Shown piece by piece: positions 1 through 9,229 of a stretch of 64,000 nt of DNA (positions within the stretch are counted from its first letter, which is position 1; each line of letters begins with the position of its first letter). The stretch is from Gluconobacter frateurii (GTDB lineage Bacteria; Pseudomonadota; Alphaproteobacteria; Acetobacterales; Acetobacteraceae). Both the position numbers and the translations under genes were made by a program. The stretch is taken from contig NZ_BEWN01000002.1 in NCBI RefSeq assembly GCF_002723955.1, forward strand, positions 1 through 64,000. Reading direction: 5' to 3'. Below the pieces are notes generated by a model, which saw nothing but the letters and a program-made list of their open reading frames with translations, did not search any database and was not told where the DNA came from.

Positions 1-969
1 TCAATTTTTATGAAATTCCCGGTACCAAGCGGCAAATTTCATAACGCCCTCTTCAAGGGAAACTCGCGGCGCCCATCCGCAAAGCCCCTTCACATCATCA
101 AGACAGGCCCACGTCTTCTCCATATCAGCGACAGGCCGCTTCTGAAGTTCAATCCGCGCAGCCTTACCGAGATATTTTTCCAGAAGACCAATCAGAGTGG
201 TCACACGCTCAGGTCGATCTCCCCCCAGATTGAGAAGCCTCGCCTCGCCTCTCGCGGGCGGCATATCCATGACATCCAGAATGCCTGCGGTGATATCATC
301 TATATATGTGAAATCCCGCGACAGGTTAGCACCCTCGTAAAGAGTTACAGGCTTTCCCGTGCAGATCGCATCGGCAAAACCATAATAAGCCATATCGGGG
401 CGCCCCCATGGCCCATAAACAGTGAAGAACCTCAACCCTGTCTGAGGAATTCCATAAAGATACGCATAAGTGGACGCCGTAAGCTCACCCGCCCTCTTGG
501 TAACGGCATACAAAGAGCCAGGCTCGTCTACCCGATCACCTTCCCTGAAAGGCAATGACCGGTTTCTGCCATAGACAGACGACGAAGACGCATAAACGAA
601 GTGCTTCAGGTCTTTCAGGTCTCTACAGGCTTCCAACAGGACGACCTGCCCCATGACGTTGGTCTGCACGTAGGAGTAAGGATCCACCAGCGAATACCGA
701 ACACCTGCCTGCGCGGCCAGATGGATAACAACCTCAATATCCGGATGAGCCGCCACAACAGACTTCATCCCATCCCTGTCAGACACATCCATCTGCAGAA
801 ACGAAAATCTGGCCTGCCCCTGCAATTGCTGCAGACGCGCATCTTTCAAAGAACGGTCGTAATAGCTGTTGAGCGTATCAACACCGACAACGTCCATCCC
901 GCGAGCAAGCAATGCGTCCGCAACATGAAACCCGATAAAGCCAGCCGCTCCAGTAACAAGAACCTTCAC
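1..969 (-). CDS. NAD-dependent sugar epimerase, UDP-glucuronate 4-epimerase type
   Basis: Complete 322-residue short-chain (extended SDR) epimerase starting with GTG. The Rossmann glycine motif GAAGFIG is at residues 7-13, the catalytic Ser/Thr region SSSSVYG at 128-134 and the YxxxK pair at Y154/K158. The stretch FFTVYGPWGRPDM (181-193) is typical of the UDP-glucuronate 4-epimerase subgroup, which makes UDP-galacturonate for capsule or LPS in the cytoplasm. Substrate is inferred from this motif only; another UDP-hexose is possible. The DUF192 gene lies 7 nt upstream on the same strand, so the two may be co-transcribed, although no functional link is evident. Confidence 0.85.
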   Translation of the reverse strand: MKVLVTGAAGFIGFHVADALLARGMDVVGVDTLNSYYDRSLKDARLQQLQGQARFSFLQMDVSDRDGMKSVVAAHPDIEVVIHLAAQAGVRYSLVDPYSYVQTNVMGQVVLLEACRDLKDLKHFVYASSSSVYGRNRSLPFREGDRVDEPGSLYAVTKRAGELTASTYAYLYGIPQTGLRFFTVYGPWGRPDMAYYGFADAICTGKPVTLYEGANLSRDFTYIDDITAGILDVMDMPPARGEARLLNLGGDRPERVTTLIGLLEKYLGKAARIELQKRPVADMEKTWACLDDVKGLCGWAPRVSLEEGVMKFAAWYREFHKN

Positions 970-976
970 AACCGTC

Positions 977-1468
977 TCAGTGCTTCAGAGCCGGACTGCT
1001 GACCGCATCACCCACCCGAATACCAAGTTCTTCCGTGACACCACCAGCAAGCTCAAGCGTATTGGCAACAGAACCGTTGCTGCTAAGAATTGCCTCACTC
1101 AAGGGCACAGCCTTTTCAGCAATCGCATGAATATGGTTGGTGGAATCAATAAACACGATGTCCAAAGACACCAGAGTATTCCTCATCCACATATCCGACA
1201 CCTGCGGGCTCGGCCAAAGAAAGAGCATGCCTTTGTCTTTCGGCAACTCCTTGCGAAACATCTCGCCGATTTCCTGCTGCCGATATGTTTTCGCAAGCTC
1301 CACCGTGAATTGATGCTTGACCCCATCATGCGTGGTGATCGTCAGAGGGGCTGTCGGCAGAACCGGTTGTGCCTGACGGATCGGCTCCTCCGCCGCATAA
1401 GCGGAACCAGATAGACCACCAACAGCAAAACATGCAGCCGCCAACACGGAACACACAGAAAGTCGCAT
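977..1468 (-). CDS. DUF192 family secreted protein
   Basis: 163 residues if started at the ATG at 1468. A longer frame runs back into the metallo-hydrolase gene, but this internal start gives a clean signal peptide (MRLSVCSVLAAACFAVGG, cleavage near AYA-AEE). The mature part is a DUF192 domain: FTVELAKTYRQQEIGEMFR, then a GMLFLWP block and an MWMRNTLVSLDIVFID block, the most conserved part of the family. The molecular function of DUF192 proteins is not settled; they are small beta-rich proteins exported in many proteobacteria. Confidence 0.85.
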   Translation of the reverse strand: MRLSVCSVLAAACFAVGGLSGSAYAAEEPIRQAQPVLPTAPLTITTHDGVKHQFTVELAKTYRQQEIGEMFRKELPKDKGMLFLWPSPQVSDMWMRNTLVSLDIVFIDSTNHIHAIAEKAVPLSEAILSSNGSVANTLELAGGVTEELGIRVGDAVSSPALKH

Positions 1469-1487
1469 GAAAAACCCCTTTGAAAAT

Positions 1488-2144
1488 TTATAGACCAGCA
1501 ACAAGAAACGGATTGGAGCGACGCTCTTCGCCAATCGTGGTCGGCATTCCGTGCCCACACAGCACTACGGTATCATCCGGCAAACTCAGCAGTTGCTGGC
1601 GAATACCAGCAATCAGGGCTTCAGAATCACCGTATGCAAAATCAGTGCGACCTACTGTCCGACGAAACAGCGTATCCCCGACGATTGCTCTACCATTGGC
1701 ATGGTCAATAAAAACCACATGACCAGGCGTATGACCCGGAAGATGCCGCACCTCAATATCGTGCCCCAGAAGCCGCAGCGTCTCTCCATCTTCAAGAAAC
1801 CGGTCTGGCACGACACTGACCATGCCATTCAAACCAAAATGAGCCGCCTGCTTCTCAATAGTACTCAGAAGAAACGCATCCCGACGATCAGGCCCCAGAA
1901 CTGGAACAGACTGCCCCTGTGCTTCAGTCAAACGCGCTCGAAGCTCATCAGCGCCACCCGCATGATCAAGATGCCCATGGGTCAGCAGGATCGCATCAAC
2001 TGTCAGACCATTGAGCTCCTGAAGCAGGTGATCCACGTCCCCGCCCGGATCCACAACGATGGCGTGGTTCCGTTCATCCCAGAGGATCGTGCAGTTCTGC
2101 CGGATCGGCGTCACAGCTACTCTTTTGACATTCAAAGGGACCAC
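1488..2144 (-). CDS. MBL-fold metallo-hydrolase (glyoxalase II-like, GloB/YcbL type)
   Basis: 218 residues, GTG start. The metal-binding signature THGHLDHAGG is near residues 55-64; later metal ligands are visible as HLPGHTPGH, GDTLFRRTVGRTDF and LCGHGMPTTIGEER, the order found in small hydroxyacylglutathione hydrolase-like enzymes. It is shorter than true glyoxalase II (about 250 residues) and lacks the C-terminal glutathione-binding helical domain, so a general thioester hydrolase of the YcbL type is more likely than GloB itself. Expected to be cytoplasmic with two metal ions. Confidence 0.85.
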   Translation of the reverse strand: MVPLNVKRVAVTPIRQNCTILWDERNHAIVVDPGGDVDHLLQELNGLTVDAILLTHGHLDHAGGADELRARLTEAQGQSVPVLGPDRRDAFLLSTIEKQAAHFGLNGMVSVVPDRFLEDGETLRLLGHDIEVRHLPGHTPGHVVFIDHANGRAIVGDTLFRRTVGRTDFAYGDSEALIAGIRQQLLSLPDDTVVLCGHGMPTTIGEERRSNPFLVAGL

Positions 2145-2291
2145 GGTTCTGTCTCCCGACCGGCCGGTTCATCCATCGTTCCCGGCGATACCGCGTCCTT
2201 CCCCCTACCACAAGGGACCGGCGGGGTGATTGACCCGCCCTCAAAGGCACATCACTCTGCACCTTTCTTCCCTCAGGATCAGGAACACACC

Positions 2292-2642
2292 ATGAGCCGC
2301 ATCATCCGCACAGAACCCAACGCCATCCTGTCCAAGGCTGTGGAATATCACGGCTTCATCTTTACGCAGGGTGTCGTCGCCAAAGATCTGTCTCAGGACA
2401 TCAACGGACAGACAAAGGACGTGCTGGCCCAGCTGGACGCCATCCTCGAAGAGCACGGCACGGACAACACCCGCATTCTTCAGGCACAGATCTGGCTGAA
2501 GGACATTGCCGACCGCGATGCTCTCAACACGCACTGGTCCGCATGGCTTCAGGAAGGTCTGGCTCCTGCACGTGCCTGCGTTCAGGCGGTCATGGCTGAC
2601 CCGCGCATCCTCGTGGAAATCATGCTGACGACGACCAAATAA
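2292..2642 (+). CDS. RidA/YjgF family protein
   Basis: 116 residues, the usual size for the family. The ATG at 2292 is chosen because the frame upstream only shadows the opposite-strand hydrolase gene. Family features: an early YHGFIFTQG strand, the central VLAQLDAILEEHGTDNTRILQAQIWLKDI block and the C-terminal PARACVQAVMADPRILVEIML, containing the arginine that binds the substrate carboxylate in RidA. RidA enzymes deaminate reactive enamine/imine intermediates. The start overlaps nothing, and it is divergent from the metallo-hydrolase with a shared promoter region at about 2145-2291. Confidence 0.85.
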   Translation: MSRIIRTEPNAILSKAVEYHGFIFTQGVVAKDLSQDINGQTKDVLAQLDAILEEHGTDNTRILQAQIWLKDIADRDALNTHWSAWLQEGLAPARACVQAVMADPRILVEIMLTTTK

Positions 2643-2814
2643 GCCAATCTTGGTCAATAAGGCATAATTAAGGCAGAATGCGACGCGAGAAAGATTTTCA
2701 ATGGAAATGAAAATTTAACCCTCAGCAATGCATTCTGCCCTTGTCAGGGTTGCATGAAGATTGTTAGCTCCCTGTCACCCGAACGACACAAGCCAATTCA
2801 GGATCAAAAAGATC

Positions 2815-3540
2815 GTGACGCATAAAAGTTGCCGGAAAACTTTTTTCTCCGCCCTGGCGCTCTCAGCTGTCATGTTCTTTTCGAGTCATGCACAGGCCAA
2901 ACACCTCCGTGGATCACACGGCGGTCACAGTGTCTTCCGCTCTCACCGGGCATCCCATTCCAATCACCACCACACATTCTCCACGGCACACGTCATTCAG
3001 TGCGTAGCCTACGCAAAAGAAGCTTCTGACGTTGTCCTTCACGGCAATGCCCGTGACTGGTGGTATAATGCTGCTGGCCGCTACGCCCGAGGCAACGCCC
3101 CTGAAGCAGGATCAGTCCTGAATTTCCGAGGTATCCGCCGCATGCCACTGGGTCATGTGGCCGTTGTTCGTTCGGTAGAAAATAGCCGCACCATCTACAT
3201 CGACCAGTCTCACTGGGCCTCCAACGGCATCGCACACAATGTGCGCGTTGTAGACGTCTCGCCCAACAATGACTGGAGCGCAGTCCGCGTTGCACTGAAT
3301 GACCGCAGCGGACGATTCGGCAGCATCTACCCCACCTATGGCTTTATCTACGGCCGTCCGGATGACGGACGCCCTGCTCCGCAGGTGATGGTAGCTCGCG
3401 AAAGCCGCCCCACGACCTTCCGTCATCGCGCCGTTTTCCACGGATCGAACGCTCTGGGTCACCCGATGAGCAACACGGAAGTTGCTGAGGCCCCGGACGA
3501 CGCGTTCACTTCAGACGCTCCCAACCGCTCAATCCGCTAA
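2815..3540 (+). CDS. Secreted CHAP-domain protein (putative peptidoglycan amidase/endopeptidase)
   Basis: 241 residues from a GTG at 2815, preferred because an AGGA-type ribosome site lies about 9 nt upstream and the first residues then form a signal peptide (basic CRK, hydrophobic ALALSAVMFFSS, cleavage near AQA-K). A His-rich linker follows, then a CHAP-type domain: catalytic Cys in QCVAYAKEAS, WWYNAAGRYARG, GSVLNFRG and catalytic His in LGHVAVVRSV. CHAP enzymes cleave peptidoglycan cross-bridges or stem peptides; here it would act in the periplasm or outside. A bidirectional terminator lies just downstream. The C-terminal about 60 residues match no family I recognise. Confidence 0.8.
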   Translation: MTHKSCRKTFFSALALSAVMFFSSHAQAKHLRGSHGGHSVFRSHRASHSNHHHTFSTAHVIQCVAYAKEASDVVLHGNARDWWYNAAGRYARGNAPEAGSVLNFRGIRRMPLGHVAVVRSVENSRTIYIDQSHWASNGIAHNVRVVDVSPNNDWSAVRVALNDRSGRFGSIYPTYGFIYGRPDDGRPAPQVMVARESRPTTFRHRAVFHGSNALGHPMSNTEVAEAPDDAFTSDAPNRSIR

Positions 3541-3551
3541 GATTGAGTTCA

Positions 3552-3585
3552 CAAAAAAAGCGGGGTAGATCCCCGCTTTTTTTGT
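3552..3585. terminator. Bidirectional intrinsic terminator
   Basis: An A-run, the inverted repeat AGCGGGG/CCCCGCT with a 5-nt loop, then a T-run. It sits between the convergent CHAP gene (+) and rlmH (-) and can serve both strands. Confidence 0.9.
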
Positions 3586-3606
3586 GTTCAGACAAGTGGT
3601 CGAACT

Positions 3607-4065
3607 TCAATCAGGTCGCGTATCCTTATGATACGGATGATTGGAGTTAATCGCCTGAGCCCTGAAAATCTGCTCTGCAATCATGACCCGTACAAGCATG
3701 TGAGGCCACGTCATGGCCCCCAGAGAAATGACGGCATCCGCTCTCTGAATAACAGAACCATCTAGCCCTTCCGCTCCTCCTATGAGGAAATGAAGAGGCC
3801 GGCCTGTTTCCTGCCATCGCGAAAGAAGAGTAGCGAACTGCAAGCTACCATGCGTTTTGCCACCCTCATCCAAGGCAACGACGAATGCGTTCTCAGGACA
3901 AGCCCCCAGAAGCATACCGGCATCTCGCCGTTTCTGCTCCTGAACCGAGCCTTTGGAAGCCTGTAGCTCCGTAACAGTCAAAGCAGGACGAATCCGAGCC
4001 GCGTAACGGTCAAACAGCTCCCGTTCCGGCCCAGACTTTAGACGCCCGATAGCAACGAGCTTCAT
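3607..4065 (-). CDS. rlmH: 23S rRNA (pseudouridine1915-N3)-methyltransferase RlmH
   Basis: 152 residues, full length. SPOUT-class methyltransferase signatures are clear: the SAM-binding knot [14 protein letters not shown] and [23 protein letters not shown], ending in NSNHPYHK, the family C-terminus. It methylates pseudouridine 1915 in helix 69 of 23S rRNA in assembled ribosomes. The ATG at 4065 lies directly next to the stop of rsfS (4066), giving the conserved rsfS-rlmH pair at the end of the ychF-proA-nadD-rsfS-rlmH block. Confidence 0.95.
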   Translation of the reverse strand: MKLVAIGRLKSGPERELFDRYAARIRPALTVTELQASKGSVQEQKRRDAGMLLGACPENAFVVALDEGGKTHGSLQFATLLSRWQETGRPLHFLIGGAEGLDGSVIQRADAVISLGAMTWPHMLVRVMIAEQIFRAQAINSNHPYHKDTRPD

Positions 4066-4518
4066 TCAGCCCTGCTCTTCGCCCTTGCCTACCGCCACTT
4101 CGGATTCGCTCGAATCAAGATCAGCGCTCCACATCTTCTCAAGACCGTAGAGTTCACGACTTTCCGGCTTGAAGAGATGGACAACGATGTCGCCAGCATC
4201 AAGCAGTACCCAGTCACTGCCATTAGCCCCTTCAACGAGAACGCGGTTAAAGCCTTCTTCACCCAGCTTCTTCTCGATGTGATGAGCCATGGCCGCAATC
4301 TGACGGTCCGCCAAACCTGTCGCAACAACCATGCGGTCAGCAAAGTTGGCGCGTCCCACCAGATCCACCACCACAATGTCTTCTGCCTTGTCTTCCTCAA
4401 GGCTCGCCGTGATGATGGAGAGCATTTTCGTCAGAACGTCCGGCTGCACAGGCTCGCGCTTGACTGCTGTCTTCTTCGGACCAGCAGCAGCAGCCTTCTT
4501 GCGAGGCGTTCCCGGCAC
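4066..4518 (-). CDS. rsfS: Ribosome silencing factor RsfS (start uncertain)
   Basis: 150 residues from the GTG at 4518. The RsfS/Iojap domain covers about residues 28-135: DIVVVDLVGRANFADRMVVATG, IAAMAHHIEKKLGEEG, GSDWVLLDAGDIVVHLFKPESRELYGLEKMW. It binds uL14 and blocks subunit joining. The start is not settled: the frame stays open upstream to the end of nadD and encodes a Lys/Thr/Ala-rich leader. The best-placed Shine-Dalgarno (AGGAG overlapping the nadD stop) is followed 8 nt later by ATC, not by ATG, GTG or TTG. The GTG at 4518 is therefore only the first conventional candidate. Confidence 0.9.
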   Translation of the reverse strand: MPGTPRKKAAAAGPKKTAVKREPVQPDVLTKMLSIITASLEEDKAEDIVVVDLVGRANFADRMVVATGLADRQIAAMAHHIEKKLGEEGFNRVLVEGANGSDWVLLDAGDIVVHLFKPESRELYGLEKMWSADLDSSESEVAVGKGEEQG

Positions 4519-4613
4519 CTTGGCAGCCTCGGCCAGTGCCGCATCAGGGGTGCTGGTTTTCCGACGCGTGGTCTTGGCCTTCGGGTCGGTTGAGGTCGTC
4601 TTGGTGATGGTTT

Positions 4614-5231
4614 TTACTCCTGATCCGCGTCCAGACAGGTTTGCCCAGACTCACGCAACGCTGTAGCCGATATATCGTTCTGCGGCGCAGAAAGGAACGT
4701 CCAAGCGCTTCCTTTTCTCCGCCCCAGTATGGGGGCCTCTCTCGATGGCCGCCGATTCCGACGCAAAACCGAGGCTGCCGCCCCATGTAATGCCGGGGTT
4801 ACACTTCCTGGCCGGGGCAGAATCGCGATCGGAATCATCCGGGCCAGAGCACGCCAGTTCTTCCATCGGGAAAACTGGGCAAGCCCATCAGCACCCATGA
4901 GCCAGACAAACTGCACATTCGGAAAACGCTGCTTCAACAACGCCACAGTCTTTACCGTATAACGCTGTTTCAGACGAGCTTCGATATCCGTCGCACAGAT
5001 GCGCCGTCCGTCAGCAAATCTCTGCGCCGAGGCGAGTCGCGCCCTGAACGTCCCCATACCCTTGCGAGGCTTCAGCGGATTTCCCGGTGACACCATAAGC
5101 CAGACCTGGTCCAGCCGAAGAGCGCGCAAGGCACGCTGCGCCACCTGAAGATGCCCGATATGCGCCGGATTGAAAGACCCTCCCAGAAGGCCAATCCGCA
5201 TCCGGCGCCCGTCCCCAAATGTCGGGATCAC
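4614..5231 (-). CDS. nadD: Nicotinate-nucleotide adenylyltransferase NadD
   Basis: 205 residues from a GTG at 5231; an ATG at 5201 (MRIGLLGGSF) is an equally good start and closer to the family N-terminus. The nucleotidyltransferase motif GGSFNPAHIGHL gives the ATP-binding GxFDPxHxGH equivalent, and ISATALR near the C-terminus is the second ATP-binding motif (ISxTxxR). It converts nicotinate mononucleotide and ATP to deamido-NAD, the substrate of nadE at 44566-46584. It begins 2 nt after the proA stop and its own stop overlaps the likely ribosome site of rsfS. Confidence 0.93.
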   Translation of the reverse strand: MIPTFGDGRRMRIGLLGGSFNPAHIGHLQVAQRALRALRLDQVWLMVSPGNPLKPRKGMGTFRARLASAQRFADGRRICATDIEARLKQRYTVKTVALLKQRFPNVQFVWLMGADGLAQFSRWKNWRALARMIPIAILPRPGSVTPALHGAAASVLRRNRRPSREAPILGRRKGSAWTFLSAPQNDISATALRESGQTCLDADQE

Positions 5232-5233
5232 GG

Positions 5234-6490
5234 TCAGCCGCGCACCTGTCCATTGCCACGGACTTCGTAGCGATAGCAGGTCAACTGCTCGAGACCGACC
5301 GGCCCACGGGCATGCATCCGCCCTGTAGCGATACCGATCTCCGCCCCGAATCCAAACTCACCACCATCACAGAATTGCGTAGATGCATTCCACAACACCA
5401 CAGCACTGTCTGTCCCATTCAGAAACACGGCAGCAGCTTCGGGATCTTCGGCAATGATGGCTTCCGTATGTGCACTGCCATGACGTGTAATGTGCTCAAG
5501 AGCCTCTTCAACGCCATCCACAACCGCAATGGACAGAATCGAATCCAGCCATTCGGTATCGAAATCCGCCGCACTGGCCGCCGGTAAAGACGCAACAATC
5601 GCCCGAGCAGCGTCATCTGCCCGGAACGTACAACCTTTGGCAGCCAAATCGTCTACAATCAGCGGCAGCAGTGACGGAGCAATAGCCCGATCAATCAGCA
5701 GCGTCTCCGTCGCCCCACAGATCCCCGTCCGCCGCATCTTGGCATCCAGCAGAACCCGACGCGCCATCTCCGGATCAGCACTGGCATGAACATATGTATG
5801 ATTCAGCCCATCCGCATGCGCCAGAACAGGCACACGCGCCTCACGCTGAACGCGCTCAACCAAGGACTTCCCACCACGCGGAATAATGAGATCAACCCCA
5901 TCAGCCGCCTGAAGAAGAGCCCCAACCAGCGCACGATCAGCAGAAGGCAGAATCTGCACACAAGCCGGATCAAGACCCGCCTGCTCCAACCCAGAAACCA
6001 TCGCAGCATGAATGGCACGCGCCGAATGCAGGCTTTCGCCCCCCCCGCGCAGAATGACGGCATTGCCCGACTTAATGCAAAGCGCCGCAGCATCAGCGCC
6101 AACATTCGGCCGGCTTTCGTAAATCATGCCAATAACACCAAGCGGCACCGCAACCCGGCGGAACAGCAACCCGTTTGGTCGCTCCCACTCCGCCAGAATA
6201 CGTCCAAGTGGGTCTGGCAGCCTGGCAACGTCTTCCAGACCCTTCGCCATAGCCTCGATCCGTTCGGGCGTCAGCGTCAGACGATCCCGGAACGCTGCCG
6301 TCCGGTCAGCAGACAGTGTGGCCAGATCCTGCTGGTTGGCCGCAACAATCGCTTCAGAATTTTCACGAAGTGCCGTAGCAGCAGCCACAAGCGCCAGGTT
6401 CCGCGTGGCCTCATCAGTCCGCGCCAAGCCACGGCTCGCCTGACGGGCCTTGTCCGTCAGGCTTTTCAGGATAGCCGAAGCGTCAGACAT
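5234..6490 (-). CDS. proA: Gamma-glutamyl phosphate reductase ProA
   Basis: 418 residues from the ATG at 6490 (MSDASAILKSL), the usual ProA length; the much longer open frame only runs back through ychF. Aldehyde-dehydrogenase-fold features: YESRPNVGADAAALC, SGNAVILRGG, catalytic cysteine region MRRTGICGATETLLID, and the C-terminal NASTQFCDGGEFGFGAEIGIATGRMHARGPVG blocks. It reduces gamma-glutamyl phosphate to the semialdehyde in proline synthesis. Its start overlaps the ychF stop by 8 nt, implying translational coupling. proB is not in the window; proC is at 18930. Confidence 0.95.
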   Translation of the reverse strand: MSDASAILKSLTDKARQASRGLARTDEATRNLALVAAATALRENSEAIVAANQQDLATLSADRTAAFRDRLTLTPERIEAMAKGLEDVARLPDPLGRILAEWERPNGLLFRRVAVPLGVIGMIYESRPNVGADAAALCIKSGNAVILRGGGESLHSARAIHAAMVSGLEQAGLDPACVQILPSADRALVGALLQAADGVDLIIPRGGKSLVERVQREARVPVLAHADGLNHTYVHASADPEMARRVLLDAKMRRTGICGATETLLIDRAIAPSLLPLIVDDLAAKGCTFRADDAARAIVASLPAASAADFDTEWLDSILSIAVVDGVEEALEHITRHGSAHTEAIIAEDPEAAAVFLNGTDSAVVLWNASTQFCDGGEFGFGAEIGIATGRMHARGPVGLEQLTCYRYEVRGNGQVRG

Positions 6491-7577
6491 TGAATCGGAA
6501 CAGGAGAATATCTCCGTCCTGCACAACATATTCCTTGCCCTCAATCCGCAACTTCCCGGCCTCCTTGGCTCCTGCTTCACCATTGCAGGCCACATAGTCG
6601 TCAAAAGCAACCGTTTCGCAGGCAATGAAGCCACGTTCGAAGTCATTGTGAATAACGGCAGCAGCCTGAGGCGCTTTCGTTCCTGCCGTAATCGTCCAGG
6701 CACGCGCTTCTTTCGGACCAACCGTGAAGTATGTTCGCAGACCCAGCAAGCGGTAACCAGCCGCAATCACACGATCCAGGCCGCTGTCGCTCAGACCAAG
6801 CCCTTCCAGGAACTCCGTACGATCTTCCTGCGGCAACTGACTGACCTCAGCCTCGATCGCCGCAGACACGATCACAACCCCAGCGCCCTCTTCCTCAGCG
6901 CGCTTGCGAACCGCCTCCGAGTGCGCGTTTCCAGTGGCCGCAGAAGCCTCCTCAACGTTACAAACATACAGAACCGGCTTCGTCGTCAGAAGCTGAAGAC
7001 GCGCAGCCTCCTCCTCCTGGCCCTTTGGCACCGCCGTACGTGCAGGCTTACCATCACGCAGCGCAGCAATCAGCGGCTCCATCAGCTCAAGCTGGGCCTG
7101 TGCTTCGCGGTCATTCCCACGGGCACGCTTCTGAAGATTGATCTGGCGCTTCTCAAGGCTTTCCAGATCCGCAAGCATCAGTTCAGTCTCGATGATGTCC
7201 GCATCCCGAACCGGATCCACCCCACCTTCGACATGCGTGATATCATCGTCCTCGAAACAACGCAGAACATGGATGATCGCATCCGTCTCACGGATATTCG
7301 CCAGAAACTGGTTCCCCAGCCCCTCGCCCTTGGACGCACCACGCACCAGACCCGCAATATCAACAAATTCAAGGCTGGTCGGGATCTCTTTCTGGGACTT
7401 GCCGATCTTCACCAGAATATCCAGCCGCGGATCCGGCACGGCAACACGGCCCGTATTCGGTTCAATGGTGCAGAATGGGTAGTTCGCTGCCTGCGCTGCG
7501 GCTGTTTCCGTCAGGGCATTGAACAACGTGGACTTGCCAACATTGGGCAGACCAACGATGCCGCAATTGAAACCCAT
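6483..7577 (-). CDS. ychF: Redox-regulated ATPase YchF (Obg-related)
   Basis: 364 residues from the ATG at 7577, chosen because GGAGAG lies just upstream and family members begin MGF; an ATG 12 nt earlier is also in frame. G1 is GLPNVGKSTLFNAL, G3 DIAGLVRGASKGEGLGNQFL, and the G4 position reads NVEE rather than NKxD, the change that gives YchF its ATP preference. A coiled-coil insertion (about 130-200) and C-terminal TGS domain follow. YchF/OLA1 binds ribosomes and is linked to oxidative stress responses. It heads the tightly packed ychF-proA-nadD-rsfS-rlmH run. Confidence 0.95.
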   Translation of the reverse strand: MGFNCGIVGLPNVGKSTLFNALTETAAAQAANYPFCTIEPNTGRVAVPDPRLDILVKIGKSQKEIPTSLEFVDIAGLVRGASKGEGLGNQFLANIRETDAIIHVLRCFEDDDITHVEGGVDPVRDADIIETELMLADLESLEKRQINLQKRARGNDREAQAQLELMEPLIAALRDGKPARTAVPKGQEEEAARLQLLTTKPVLYVCNVEEASAATGNAHSEAVRKRAEEEGAGVVIVSAAIEAEVSQLPQEDRTEFLEGLGLSDSGLDRVIAAGYRLLGLRTYFTVGPKEARAWTITAGTKAPQAAAVIHNDFERGFIACETVAFDDYVACNGEAGAKEAGKLRIEGKEYVVQDGDILLFRFNV

Positions 7578-7670
7578 TGTGCTCTCCATCTTTCAGGCCG
7601 CCAGATCGGTCAGCCCAGTCTCAGAATTCAGTTGCCCTGTGTTCGCAGAATCCGCGCCCACGGACAACAC

Positions 7671-7695
7671 CTGCCGCCCCCAAAACAGGCGGCAG
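7671..7695. other. Hairpin in the pth-ychF intergenic region
   Basis: CTGCCGCC and GGCGGCAG form an 8-bp perfect stem with a 9-nt loop. No T-run follows on either strand, so it may be a rho-assisted stop or mRNA stabiliser for pth rather than an intrinsic terminator. The rest of the 215-nt gap (7578-7792) shows nothing else. Confidence 0.4.
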
Positions 7696-7792
7696 AGTAC
7701 GATTCCCGCCTGAGATCTCTCTCCGGTAACGATACCCGCACATTATAACAGTGAAAAAATCTGACCATAAGAGACGTGAAGTCTCCAGGAAC

Positions 7793-8362
7793 TCAGGCCG
7801 TAAGCAGCGCCACTTTTGTCATGAACGCTTCATTTTCGCCCTTGGCCAGAATAGGCGCAGCATCCGCAACCGCCTCAAGCCACCGCTCCAGCTCCGGTTC
7901 TTCCGCCTTGGCGAAATTTCCCAGAACATGCCCGTGTACCCGGTCCTTGTGCCCCGGATGGCCAATGCCCATCCGCACACGCCAGTAATCCGGCCCGGGA
8001 AGACAGCGATCCATTGAGCGCAGGCCATTATGCCCTGCCGCACCGCCGCCGCGCTTGATGCGCAGCTTGCCGAAAGCAAGATCGAGTTCATCATGGAAAA
8101 CGGTGATGTCGGCCTGCGCGATCTTGAAGAACTGCGCGGCCTGCTGAACGCTGTCGCCCGACAGGTTCATGTAGGTCATCGGCTTGAGGAGCAGGATTTT
8201 CTGCCCCCCAAGAACACCCTCGGAAGTCTCCCCCCGAAAGCGCTTGCGCCACGGGGAAAACCCGTGACGCCTGGCGATTTCATCAACCGCCATAAAGCCG
8301 ATGTTATGTCGATGACGGCTCATCCCCGGCTCGGGGTTGCCGAGACCGGTCCAGAGCCTCAT
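7793..8362 (-). CDS. pth: Peptidyl-tRNA hydrolase Pth
   Basis: 189 residues, full length. Conserved elements: LGNPEPG (Asn9), the HRHNIGF segment carrying the catalytic histidine (H19), [41 protein letters not shown] and [11 protein letters not shown]. It recycles peptidyl-tRNAs released by abortive translation. It starts 3 nt after the rplY stop, the rplY-pth arrangement common in proteobacteria. Confidence 0.96.
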   Translation of the reverse strand: MRLWTGLGNPEPGMSRHRHNIGFMAVDEIARRHGFSPWRKRFRGETSEGVLGGQKILLLKPMTYMNLSGDSVQQAAQFFKIAQADITVFHDELDLAFGKLRIKRGGGAAGHNGLRSMDRCLPGPDYWRVRMGIGHPGHKDRVHGHVLGNFAKAEEPELERWLEAVADAAPILAKGENEAFMTKVALLTA

Positions 8363-8365
8363 GAC

Positions 8366-9022
8366 TTACTTCTTCTTTGCGCCCGGCTTTGCAGCGGCTT
8401 CAGCAGCGGCAGCAGCCTTGGCAGCAGCTTCAGCTTCCATTTCTGCATCGATGGTCGGCGGAGCAACGGAAGCGATCACGATATCCGTAGCCTGACCACC
8501 CGTCAGAGCAACGCCTTCGGTGCCCTTCAGGTCAGCCCAGCGAACGCTGTCATGAATATCCAGAGCGCTCAGGTCAGCCGTGAAGTGCTCAGGAATGTTG
8601 GCTGGGTCAGCAGCAACGTCAACATAGTGACGGACAACGTTCAGAACGCCACCGCGCTTGATGCCCGGAGCCTTTTCTTCGCCCGTGAAGACGATGGAGA
8701 CTTCAACGTGAACCTTCGTGCCAGCGGAAACGCGCTGGAAGTCCACATGGATCGGAGCATCCGTCACCGGGTGTAGCTGCACGTCACGGATCAGAGCTGC
8801 AACCGGCTCTGCGCCTTCTGCTGCCAGGTTGTACACGCGGGAGGACCAGCCACCACGGTGCAGTTCCTTCATGATCACGCGCGGATCAAGAGCAATGATG
8901 GAAGGCTCCTGCTTGCCACCATAGATTACTGCCGGAACCAGCCCGGCACGTCTCGTTGCGCGCGCTGCCCCCTTACCAGCCTTCGCGCGCGTCGAGACAG
9001 CAAGTGTCGTCAAATTAGCCAC
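8366..9022 (-). CDS. rplY: 50S ribosomal protein L25 (bL25, general stress CTC form)
   Basis: 218 residues, the long CTC-type bL25 with an N-terminal 5S rRNA-binding domain ([42 protein letters not shown]) and a C-terminal beta domain ([22 protein letters not shown]), then an Ala/Lys-rich tail ending GAKKK. GTG start at 9022 with a well-placed AGGAG upstream; no ATG is available. Binds 5S rRNA in the large subunit. Probably the promoter-proximal gene of rplY-pth. Confidence 0.95.
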   Translation of the reverse strand: MANLTTLAVSTRAKAGKGAARATRRAGLVPAVIYGGKQEPSIIALDPRVIMKELHRGGWSSRVYNLAAEGAEPVAALIRDVQLHPVTDAPIHVDFQRVSAGTKVHVEVSIVFTGEEKAPGIKRGGVLNVVRHYVDVAADPANIPEHFTADLSALDIHDSVRWADLKGTEGVALTGGQATDIVIASVAPPTIDAEMEAEAAAKAAAAAEAAAKPGAKKK

Positions 9023-9229
9023 TGTTACGCTCCTGCGTATTGAATTTTGTCACCACACAGACCTCCAGGGGTGCCTGTGCGAGCGGCGAAATAGCGGAAA
9101 ACTGCGCCACACACAACCTTTTTCCCGGATTCCATCGTCCTCCAACCAGCCCCACCATGACTGGACCCTCCCCCAAACCGCCGGATAGTCTGTCGCACGT
9201 CCCATAGCTGACCCCGTCACAGAGAATCC

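Noticed and set aside
5234-6766. 510-residue form of ProA
   Set aside because: The first about 92 codons are shadow of ychF; the ATG at 6490 gives the family length and N-terminus.
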